NCBI GenBank assembly: GCA_026724425.1
Contig: JAIUCV010001232.1
Span: 1 to 64,000 of the forward strand
DNA: 64,000 bases
Direction: 5' to 3'
Origin: Erythrophleum ivorense
Taxonomy: Eukaryota; Streptophyta; Magnoliopsida; Fabales; Fabaceae
Part shown: piece by piece, positions 33,701 through 44,877 of the stretch
Numbering within the stretch: position 1 is the first letter of the stretch
Layout: every line of letters starts with the position of its first letter
The notes under the pieces: model-generated
What the model saw: only the letters and a program-made list of their open reading frames with translations
What the model was told of the DNA's origin: nothing
The model's database searches: none
Made by a program: the position numbers and the translations under genes

Positions 33701-36700
33701 TCACACATAAAGGATGCAAAACAAGTCCTAAAAATGCATACATGAGCATCATGAAGTGCATGATATTCAATAAGCATTCTTGGCACTTGAGCAAGTCACA
33801 CAAATCATATATAGGCTTGCCAAGTAAGTGGATTAGCCTCATCCATTCTCTTATGGATTTTAGACTTGCCTCATCCATTTTCTCTAAGAGGTTTTGACTC
33901 AACCTCACTCTTGGGAGACTTTTTACTTTGTCTTAACTAACTTTAAGGGTTCTTGACTCATTCTCACCATGGCTAAGGGTTCTTGGCTTCACCACACCCA
34001 AGCAAACCCAAACACACATACTAGGCATCATTTGAAGATATAATGCAACATCATGGTATCATAATACATATGCACATGCTAGAACACTTTCATAGCTTGA
34101 AATATGCATACACACATCCAAAGACAAGTTAATCATACATTCATGCATTAGAGAAGGAGAAGTGAGCTACCTTTGTTGCAACCACACATTTTTTTCTCTT
34201 GGAAATGCTCTCCCTTCCTCGGTCTCACACACACAAAGGTGTGGGATTTGTTTCTCTTGGCCTAAACACATTATATGAAAGCCAATTAAATTCATGGAAT
34301 CATTTCTAAAACCATATATCTTCCTTAAACACTAGCTTGGTCTAATAGCCCTTTTATGCTTCCAAAATACACATAATGAAGCAACATCCATCAATTGAGT
34401 TATAGGCTCCATTATTTCCTTCCATTTATGATTCTCAACTCCTTTTAAGCCTCTTGGAGTCATCACACAATTAAAACAAAGAGCCAAACTAGGTTTTGCT
34501 TCTTTTGGTTATATTATGGAACATATAAGGCCATCTCACTCTCTATGGTTTCTAAATTTTTTCCAAGGTTTCCTCTCATCTTCACTCATCATATATGACT
34601 CAAAAATAAGTTTGTAACAAATTAAAACTATCCCTAGGTACCTCAACCCTTCTAGGCCGCTCTATGCACCTTCTTGGCCTACATGGAGTTTGCTTTGTTT
34701 TCTTAATAGAAGATGCATATAGGGGGCCTTTTAAGGATCTTAGGAGCTCATTTAAACATTTATTTAGGCCTAGGAATCATGGTATCAAATCAGATTTTAC
34801 AAAGAACACTAGAAACCCTAGGTTTGCTATCTTGATTTTCCATAGTTGTTTATTAATTCTCTTTGCAAATTCTTATTCTCCACCCTTAAATTCCTAAGAT
34901 TCACCCTTGGTTCTGCCTAAAATCTAAGCCTTCTTGAAGCTCCATGTGTGGGATGAACCAAGGAGAAGAAGGGAGCAAGGGATAGCTACCATAGAAGGAA
35001 GATTTACCTTGTTTTTCCTTATTTTCTTGCTTGATTCTTCCTTTCCTTGGCCTCTTCTCTTCAAATCCGAATTTTCCCCTTTGTTCTTCCCTCAAAACAG
35101 ATAAAAGAACATCAATAAAACTATAGGAAAGAAGGGGAAATGGAGAAGAAGAGGTTTGCTAAAGAGAAAGCATGAAAAAAACTAAGAAATTTCATACCTT
35201 TTACCTTGTTTGTCTCCTTCTCTTCCTCTCCTTCTTGTGCGCCTCACTTTTAGGGTTCTTCCTCTAATTTAGGGCAAAAACTAAATGAGATAAATGAGTA
35301 AGGAGGTGGGGGCACCTTATATATATATGTGGGCTTAAGAAACACTTTTCAAAAATCTCATTTTTGCCCTTTTATCTTGGCATTTTCATTTTTGATTTAT
35401 TTTAGCCGCATTTTGAGAACCGTCTTTTCTATTATGAAATTTAGGTTTCCAATTTAATAAAATGCCTTTAGAATCACTCAAATCAAAGTTAAAACCTTCC
35501 CAAACAAATTCAACAAAATTTAGGTCAATCGACATTGAAAAACGTCCACTGGAGAGGTTTTAACTATCTCGGGGTTTCCCATGGTTTTAAGGGCATCTAA
35601 AAAATTTGGAGAATTCAAATTTTTCATTTAAAAAGCCCTTATGTAAGAATTCCAAAATTTGCTCAAAATGATAAAAATGCCATTATGTTTCATCAACCTT
35701 TCATTCAATTTTGTTTCTTTATTCTAGCTCCATTTTACTTTCCATTTGAGCCTGTGATTCTCATTTTTAGGAGTCTAGAATGCTACTTAAATTTTTTGGG
35801 ACCTCAACTATCATTTCGAGGGAATTGCTTTGAAAACACACCCGTTTCTGTTGTTTAACGAAAACTGGACATTACATCTTGGAACCATGGCATATAGATA
35901 CATGCTAAAATATCTTTCATGGCTTAAAACATACATACACATATTCAAAGACAAGATAAACATCCACTCATGCATGAAAGAAAGAAGAGAGAGCTACCTT
36001 GATTACAAATGCACACTTTTCCCTTTTGAAATGCTTTCTCTCCCTCGGTACACACTCACAAGGATGTGAGACTTGATTCCTTTGACCTAGACATATTATA
36101 TAGAAGCCAATTACATTCTTGGAACAATTTTTAAAGCTATACATTCATTTTAAAAACTAGATTGTTCCTATGGCTCATTTATGGTTCCATAATGCACCTA
36201 ATGAAACAACCTTGGGCAAACATAATCTTGGCTCCATTCTCTCCCTTAATTTATGACTCTTGACTCCATTTAAACTCCTTGGAGCCATTACACATTCATT
36301 TTAAGGAGCCTACCTAGGTGTTGCTTCTATAAGTCACAATATGGAACCTATAACTACCTCTCACTATCCATAACTTCTAAAATTTTTCTAAGGCTTCTTC
36401 TCATCCTTTCCCATCATATATGATACAAAACTAAGCTTGGAAGAAATTAAAACACTCCCTTGGTGCTCCTTCCATGCTAGGCTGAGGCTATGCTCCAAAA
36501 TGGCACCAATGGAGTTATTTTGATTTCCTTCTTGGGAGAAGCATGTGGGAGGCTCTCAGCCAAGGTAATAGGAAGAAATGGGGCGTGATACATATAGGCT
36601 AAGGACCCATTTAAGACATTTCAAATTTTCAATTTTGCCCTTCATTCTTGGCTTTTTCTTTTTAGGCTCATTTCAACTCCTTTTCAAAAATCATATTTTT

Positions 36701-37191
36701 TATCATAAAATTTAGGTTCTTTAAATTATAAAATGCCTTTGGAATCACTCAAATTGGATCTAAAACCTTCCCAAACAAAAAGGTCAAAGTTCAAATCCAC
36801 CGACATTCTAAATCATAAACCGAAGGTGTTTTAACTGTTTTGGAGGTTCCTATAGTTTTTAGGGCCTCTGAGAACCTCAAGAAACTCATTTTTTCCATTT
36901 AAAACTCTCTCCTTTGAGTTTTCTTGAAAATGCCCAAAATTACAAAAATGTCATTACATTTTGTTGCATTTTCGTTAAATTCCATCTGGTTATTCTGATT
37001 TCAGTTTTAGGGTACCTCTACTCTTGGATCATCATTATTTGAAGTCTAGAATACTATTCTAATTTTATTGGACCTCAAATCCTTCTCTTTGGTGGACTTC
37101 CTTTTGTATCCGATGAGTTTCATACGTTTACAAAGAAACTAAACGTTACAATTCTCGCATTTCTCACATTTTTTGAGAATCGGATATTACA
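30794..37191 (-). mobile_element. Solo LTR A4 (family A), interrupted by A5
   Basis: It starts TGTAACACCATATTC at 30794 and ends CGGATATTACA at 37191. The flanks are GAAAT (30789-30793) and AAAAT (37192-37196), one mismatch. Without A5 it is about 2.9 kb. Its tandem 'cctcac' block is at about 32215-32345. No coding region. Confidence 0.82.
32400..35876 (-). mobile_element. Solo LTR A5 (family A), nested in A4
   Basis: It starts TGTAACACCATAATTC at 32400 and ends GGACATTACA at 35876. The flanks TCATG (32395-32399) and TCTTG (35877-35881) match at four of five bases. A4 resumes with 'gaaccatggcatatagata', as in other family members around 'ggtaccatgg'. Length 3477 bp. No coding region; its tandem block is at about 33825-33990. 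Confidence 0.83.
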
Positions 37192-38414
37192 AAAATAAGC
37201 ATGGATTTACTCTACCTTAGGCCAAAACTCGCTTAAGGGCATAGATTTGCTCTTGCTTGAGCCAACGAAACCCTTAAAACATGGATTTACTTTCTTGTGT
37301 ACAGATTGGCTATGGTTGCATAATGTGCATGCTTGCTTCCATGTACTTGAGTAAACCATATGTGTTTGAATATTGGTTTAGCTACTAGAATTCTTTGAAT
37401 CTCATATTTGCTTATCTTCACTAACCATGGCTAGGTAATATGCAAAGTAAGGAAAAGGAAGAGGCAAAGACCTAGAAGGGTTTATTATTTCAAGAGATTT
37501 AGCCTAGGATTTGATATTGTATATAAAATCATGTAAACTTATATTTTCATGTAATGTGATGGCAACATATGCAAAAGTGTTAGACCATAAATATATGACC
37601 AATGGATGTATGCATGAGACATTGGAACATAGTTTGGAATATGGAAATCTAATGAGCATATACATATATTCTGATGTGGAATAGTGGTTTTTATATGCAA
37701 AGCAAATTTTATGTAATCAACCATTGATAGTTGATTCATGTATGAATTAAAATTTGCTCATGGAAAGAAATAGCATTTTAGCACTTATTTGGTACATTTT
37801 GGAACCAACATTTTGACCATTTGAGTTATAAAATGTTCCTTTATACTTGGCTACCTTAACGAACAAATTTGGAGTTGAAATTTGGTGCGATTTAGAGAAT
37901 ATTCAAAGCTTTCTATAAAGCCAAAGTTTTTAGTTTTGGAGCTCTAGAAAATATTTGATAAATTTCCAAATTTGGCCCCAAAAAGCTATTATGGTTTAGT
38001 ACTGTTCATTTGAAATTTATGCTTTAAGAGACCAAATGGATTCATTTTGACTTAAAATTTTTGAAGAAAGTTTACATTATAAGCTTTAAAATGACACCTA
38101 ATTTGCATTAATTAGAGTTGCATAGCAAGTTATGCATTTTTGAAGTTTATGCTTTATTATGAGATTTATGGGTAAAATAAGCAAATGGTGTTTGATATAT
38201 GGATGAGCTCTTTGAACCTACTATATTGGATAAAACTAAATACTTAAGTATGAATTTGTGAGATAGAATTGTGAGGATCCATTTTTTAATATTATAAGTC
38301 CATTTGATGTATTTAATAATTGAAATTTTGTTGCTAAAAAGTTTATTGTGTTTTCTTTTACTTCAAATGGACATCTAATGGTACAAATTAAATGAAATAT
38401 GGTAAGGTATAACA

Positions 38415-38840
38415 CCCCTAGTGGTTAGTAATATTTTGGCACTTTTCCACTAGTGCTCTACCTCTTCTTCAAGCTTGTAGATAGCCATCAAGGCCTTTTG
38501 TTTGGTTGTGTACATTATAACTTGAAATGTTTTCTCTAATTGCATCATCCATTTCTCTGCTTTCATCATGTCAAGCTCTCGCTCAAAAGACAAAAGGCTT
38601 AAGTTTCTTAAACTATGCCAACATGGGGATTATATCATTCTTATCTCTCTTATGACTCCCACCAGGATTGTGGCCCACATTCATATTCTCTCTCCCTTTG
38701 TTTGTCGATTCTTGGAGTCTTTGAAGAGCTTGCACTATGAACGCTTAGGTTTTAGCTTGTTCTTGTAAACAGTGAGTCATCTCACCCATGGCTTCTCTCA
38801 TTTCCCTTGCCATCTTAATAGTTCCTCTTCTAGTATCCAT
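38415..38840 (-). pseudogene. Degenerate gag of an old gypsy element (element D)
   Basis: A minus-strand reading from ATG at 38838-38840 gives METRRG-like MDTRRGT. After several stops comes a recognisable gag core around 38420-38580, with AEKWMMQLEKTFQV-like and MAIYKLEEEVEHWWKSAK-like text, one tryptophan being a stop (TAG). This parallels the gag domain of the complete element (AEAWVRELEKIYSV, ADRWW). It is cut off at 38415 by the end of A6, so the rest of D should lie left of the window. Its primer site is at 39053-39064 and its LTR begins at 39068. Clearly non-functional and much older than the 18-28 kb element. Confidence 0.72.
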
Positions 38841-39052
38841 GAGGTCTTGCAATACCATATGCAATAACAACATAATCCCAAGTTAGGCTTCTCACAAGGA
38901 CTATAAATTTGCCAAAAATCTTATTCTTCAAGCTAAAACACAACCCCAATTCACAAAAACTAACTATGTATTTGAACTAGTGCTAAACCAAATATGTGAT
39001 ATGAATGCAAGTACCTAGCTTACATTCTACCTTTAAGCAAAGTTTTATGATT

Positions 39053-39064
39053 GCTTTAATACCA
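39053..39064 (-). promoter_or_regulatory. Decayed tRNA-iMet primer-binding site of element D
   Basis: In sense direction it reads TGGTATTAAAGC, two transitions away from TGGTATCAGAGC of the complete element. It sits between the gag remnant and an LTR edge ('ttaacatc' at 39068), the same spacing logic as at 25500-25516. Confidence 0.7.
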
Positions 39065-39067
39065 AAA

Positions 39068-42000
39068 TTTAACATCTTGCAATATAAACAAGCTAATGAC
39101 CAAAGGTTGAGGTAAATAGTATTGACCTATAACTCTTGCAGAAGCATTATCATTAAAAACCTAAAATAACTATACTCTAAAATTTGAAGTTTTTCTTCCT
39201 AATATTAATAAAATCACTCTAACTTATACTAAAGGCACTCAAAAGAAACCAACTAGCTTCCTTTTAATCTAACCATAGCTTAACCTAAGGTGTTAGGGGT
39301 GTTAACCTAGTAAAACAATTGAAACTCACATAATCCTTTATAGATGACTGCACACAACTTTGTACATTTGTATAGCTTGGTTTTGTGCATCTCTAGCCTC
39401 TCCTACATAGCATGGCCTATCTATGCTACACAATGCTTAGGGATAGCACTAAGCTTCAAAATTTTACTGAATTTAAAGCGGTTGTTTAATGATTTAACAC
39501 TAATCCAATTCCTACCAAATTTGGCATGTAGAAACCTCTATATAGGATCTAGAAGCATGCCAAGCCATATCACAAAATTCCATTTAATATCTCTAGTACA
39601 CATATTTTTGAAATGGCTCGATTTTGGCTCTAGATGCCAAAGCTGGCACTTTAAATGCTCAATTTGGCACTCGAACTCTCACTAAACCTACCCAACTTTC
39701 CTTAAGCAAAATTCAATATAACAAATCACCTTGAAGGTTGTGTAGCCAAGATCTAAACCCTTAATGATCAAAATTTGTCTTGGTGACTTCCTAACTCCTC
39801 TTCCCATACAACTACTAACAATTGCATCTACACTTCAAAACTATCATAAAATTAACAATAGGACATTTACCAATAACCAACAATGATAAAATGTTTTACA
39901 TCCATAAAAGATCATTAAAGCAAAAGAGATATGAATATGTATAATCAATCTTCATTTTACAAGGCAACCCATTGTAAATCTTAATTACATGCGAGATCCC
40001 TCTATAAAAGAATCAAGCATCATTTGATATCTAAGTGTCATCCTCACATATACAAAATACAATGAAATCTTGCACTTGGCATTTCATATCACAATTCATA
40101 AGCATGATTCCAAGCTTCATATACAAATAAAAATGTGGTCTATACAAAGATATGTGATGTATTATATGATTCCATAAGTATATAGGTCACACAAGTAATA
40201 AATTGATGAGTTACTTTCATTTCCATGAGGAAAGATATCAATTACCAATCATTTGAATTTGTCCTATTATCTAAACTATCTAACTGAATTGAAATTGATA
40301 TATGCAAATTTAAAATAATATGATACTTTAAATAAGTATAGACTATGAATAAAAAACTTTGGAATCTAGAATCCTCTTTTTACATCTTAAGTAATACTCA
40401 AAATGAACTCTTACAACAAGATTTAATTAGGTTTATAACTATTTCACTAATATAAATGAAATTCTTTCTCAAGATAAATCACTGTGCTCATATTAAGTCT
40501 ATGTCTATTTTTATGATCATAAACCTAATACAAAGCCATTACATACAAGAAATCAATACAAATATTTGCAAGCTATCTAAATGCAATTCATATCTTAATA
40601 AAATTTCCATTTAAGTCTAATGCTTTAGTAATCTAGATTGCAATTGATCTCTTAATCCTCTCACAATACATATAATAAATGGTAGCTAGCTATTCATGAA
40701 CAAGAGAAAAAGGGTAATAGAATAAACCGATTAACTTAGTCACAAGAGAATTTCAAGTTTAACTCAATCCATAAACAAATTCATCTAAATTCTAGATAAA
40801 AGATTTAGATACATATGATTTCAATCAATAATGAAACAATAATAAAACATAACAAATCCATTATCTAGATACCAAAGAGAAAGGTAAGAATGAAACTAAT
40901 GGCAAATTCAAGTGATTTTCAATATAAACTTCAAAACTAGAGTAGATTCCAAGAGTGTTCATCTAAATCTCCATTCCTCCTATATATTTCTCTACCTCTA
41001 GGTTTCCTTCTTGGCCTCCTTTACTGAAATTCCAAGTTGCCTAATTAAAAACCCTATTTTTAGTTAAACATAGGCTGCCTATGTTAAAATCATTTAGTTA
41101 CATGGTTTACCCATGTTTAGCTTTGTCTTGGATCATTTCTCTAGTTATTTTCAATGGTTGTGTGATTCCTAACGGATCGTGTCACACAACCCTCAAAATA
41201 AAACTAGGTTGGATTAATTTTATAGTTAGTGACACAACCTGCGTCATCTCCCTTGGAAATGGAGTTCAATGTTCCATTGGGTTTTCTAGGTATTAAAAGA
41301 CTTTAAAAATTTCTTAACTAAGGGGGGTTTGATTGACTTAAACTAATTGAAATGAAATCAAATTAAAATTCTTAATTGCTACCTAATTATATGAATTATG
41401 GCAGAATGATAAACTTGTGATTAGCTTTGGATTCATCCCTTGGTATCCATTATCCTTATCCTAATTCATTTGTGATTAATTTTGGTCTAAAAGCCCCTAT
41501 TTGTGTCCAATACAAATTATCTTGAGTTACTACACAAAAATCAAGGGATTAACAATTTAATGTTGAATTGAAACCTTAATCTTGCATCAAATCACTAACT
41601 CTTGTCATTAGGATCAATGAACACTTGAATTGAATGATTAATTAATTAATTAGGCTCTAAATTAACACTCTAAAAGATTCAAATAACCAATTAAACCCCC
41701 ATGGATCCTCAAATTAGACAATTAGGCACACCAATTCTCACAAGCATTTCATCAAACACCTTGATTGCACACATAGAAAATGGTAGGAAAATGAAAATCC
41801 AGCACTAAAATTAATCAATTAAAACATTAATTGCTCTCCTAATTAGTGTCTAACTAACTACTAATCATAAACTACATTAATCCAGTCAATTACAAGCTTA
41901 ACCAAGAAAATAAAATAACAAAAATCAATGTAGAAAGAAAGAAATGAAAATAGGAAGCTTAGCTAAAATCCCTTGCTATTTCATGGACTTAAGCTTCAAC

Positions 42001-43746
42001 CAAGGATCCTTCTCCAAGCTAATCACAAATGGAGATTTAATGCTTCATCGAATGGACGGAGATAGTGAAGAATGGAGTGGGGAATGGCGTGGAGTGGCTG
42101 TTGGATGAAGTAAATGGAATGGACGATGAATAGCGTGGAATGAGTGAATGATGATGAAAAATATGCATCTAGATGATGTGCTTCTCACGTGATTTCTTTT
42201 AATAATTTCGCATACTCCCTTTATTCTCTTCTCTGGATGATTGATGATGGATTAATGTGCATGGCATAAGATGAATCAATTCCCTTGATCTGGAGTTGCC
42301 TGAGCTTCTTTTCTTCCCCTACGTGCTTCTCATGTGAGCTTTTTAATAATCAGATGTGTTAAAACGTGAATGAATGGATGAATCCCCCTCCACGTGACTT
42401 TTCTTCTACTTCCATGTTCTGCCCACGTCAATTTCCTCTCTAAACTCTAGCTCATGCTTCACCTTACGTGGACTTCTCTTTCATTTGTTGCTCCACATAT
42501 TTTCCTTGCAATCTTTTCTTCATTCTCAGCTACTCACTTGCTCCTTCTTCATTTGCTTCCCACGTGAAAGTTTCTTCTCTTCATACAAGCTGCCTTTTCT
42601 TTAATTCAATTTTCTATTCAAAGCTCCAATTACCCATTAAAAATCTGCACAATTAATAAGAAATATTTAATAGAAAAAATTCACAAAATCATTTAAAGAA
42701 ATTTAAACATTAAAATTCAATAATTTTGCAAATAAATTCCTAAAGTGCAAAATAGCTATTAAAATAAAATCTCATCTAATTAAAATCCAAAAGTCATATT
42801 TAATCATTAAAAACTCTAAGTTAAGAGGAATAAAAGATATAAAAATAGCATTTATCAATTCCACCTAGCCTACCAACATGGAACACTGTTTTGGTCAAAG
42901 TTCCCCTGTTTTGTATGCCCATACTTACCAACATAATTAACTTGTGTTCTTTGTAGATTATGCTTGATTTTCTACTACTTCACTCATGCTTTTTCACTTC
43001 TAATTGTTCTTGGTTATGTCCAACATAAGATATACAAAAACTTAGAAATTGGGCTTAAACACTTAATTAAATATCAAGAAAAACATAACAATTTTGCACT
43101 TATCAATATGCCTAGTCTAATTGGTCAATTCTCGACTTGCTTGTCATTATCAAAACCTAAACTTTCGCCAAAAACACTTCAAAAACTCTAAATGCACTAA
43201 CATACAATTTTGCAAACAATAATGGAATCATACACTAATATGACTAAAAGAAGAGGAAAAGAAGTAGATCGAGTTTCTCTTTAGTTACCTGAGTAAAAAG
43301 TCGAGTTTCCCTTTCAAATTTGGCCTTGAAAGTAGCACCTAAGTCTCCTTCTTCTTTTTTATGTTTTTCTTCCTCTCCTGTGCATTTGAACATGTCTCTA
43401 AAAGAATGAGGGAGAAAGTTAGGTTAAGTTTGATGATTTTAGTGAGTTAGGTAATAGGTCATAGGTCTAAATGGGTTATTAGGTCTCTATTTATTTCCTA
43501 ATATCAAGGCTTATAAGTTGGGTTTTTCAGTCCACACTTTAATGAAAAGGGAATCGCATGTTAAAATTATTTTCTAACTTAATTTAATTTTGAAAGGCAA
43601 ATAGGCCCTAATTAATTTTTCATAGGATAACTTATTAAATTTTCACTCAATTAGCTAAAACCCATAAATAAATTTATTTTTCTTAATAATTCCTTATTTG
43701 ATTATTTTTCCTCTATAACCCATATTAAGTATTTATAGATGTTGAA
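39068..43746 (-). mobile_element. Probable 5' LTR of element D and flank, interrupted by C2
   Basis: It begins at the decayed 'tttaacatc' next to the primer site. The right limit near 43746 ('gatgttgaag') is a guess. Net length without C2 would be about 3 kb. It is AT-rich with no supported gene; frames at 39344-39685 and 42964-43191 have no recognisable domain. Family landmarks are too eroded for a confident alignment. Confidence 0.4.
41170..42857. mobile_element. Solo LTR C2 (family C)
   Basis: It begins at 41170 with a decayed TAACGGATCG (TG expected) and ends CATTTATCA at 42857, with a perfect target duplication ATTCC (41165-41169 and 42858-42862). It shares 'caaccctcaaaataaaac' and the following several hundred bases with C1. 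At 1688 bp it is shorter than C1 and C3, so it has internal deletions. About 42186-42570 carries at least seven ACGTG or CACGT cores. No coding region. Confidence 0.85.
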
Positions 43747-43866
43747 GTAATTCCCCATTTTTGACCTACATCCTCTCTCAAACCATCACATTCTCATTTT
43801 CCCCTATCGAACCATAACTCCCTACTCCACTCTCCCATAGTTTTCAACCACACTATAGCTAATAAT
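42863..43866. other. Intergenic or degenerate repeat sequence
   Basis: AT-rich DNA right of C2. The part up to about 43746 may be the end of element D's LTR. 43750-43866 matches no repeat family in the window and may be host DNA into which D and A7 inserted. No gene is supported. Confidence 0.4.
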
Positions 43867-44877
43867 TGTCATACCATAGAGTCTCTAGCATCATACTCCC
43901 TCATTCAAGATGAATAGCATGTATTAACAAAGAAACCCAAGAAAAACCACAAAAATAATGAATTTAAATGCGTTACATCGGGGTTCAAAATTCCATCCCA
44001 TGCTATGAGCTCACTAATAACATTCTCCACTTATTTCCCCTCTATAAAAGTCACAAATGTTCTAAAACATCACATAAATTACGGTTCCAAGACCAAAATC
44101 CCCAAAACTAACTCATTCATCTCAAAATCCATGGTAGTAGATTTCTAATGCAACTTTGAAAAATTATAACTAAATTTAGAAAAATCGAGATCTGCTGTAC
44201 TATAGCTTCCTGGAAAGCTCTGAAGGTTAACTTTATACTAAAAATAATTTCAACCCATGAACACACCATCTGGACCATGTTTGACAATAAAAAATGGGCA
44301 AAGGTTGGACTGCCTAGTGCTACTAATACAGCTTACAGATATAAATTTTGAAAATGTACAATTAATTCCACAAAAATCTAACTCATGCAAACTATACCAA
44401 TTTGGAAAGCTATAGATGTTAACTAGAGGAAAAAAATAGTCTAGATCAATTCAAAAGCATCTAGGCCACACAAATTAATGAAACGGTGATAGAGGTTTGA
44501 CTATACGTTAGAATAGAATAGAAATTTCAAAAATTCATATCTCAGTCTCTAGACACCCAATTGAGGTGATTCCAATTGGCACGGTCACTGTGAAGGTCTA
44601 GTTTCTCTTTGTAAAACTTCATAGCCATTGGACATCATTTGCCCTATGAATGATAGAAATACATTTTTAGACTATATGAACAGTACCAGTACCAAAATCA
44701 GAAAATTTGCCAACTTCAAAAATTCTGTAGACCTCCAAATATTATGCACTTTAGCTTCCCAAAAAGCTCTCAACAAGATCTACATGCATGATAAATTTTA
44801 GATCAAGAAAAACTCATTTGGATAGATTTTTCCATAGCTCACCATTATGGCCATTTTTGCCTCTTATAAGGCATCAA

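Larger units (their letters stand above)
29831..38414 (+). mobile_element. LTR A6 (family A), fragmented: 29831-30793 and about 37192-38414
   Basis: After A0 ends at 29830, text of the reverse family A display follows and breaks at A4 (30794-37191), then resumes. 37380-37440 carries the landmark 'ctagaattctttgaatctca' and 37900-37980 carries 'ggagctctagaaaatatttg', both in the order expected for this orientation. It appears to end in a decayed 'ggtataaca' at about 38414, where gag-like sequence of element D begins. The left part is outside the window and the outer duplication is not visible. This is an older, more diverged copy. Confidence 0.55.
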
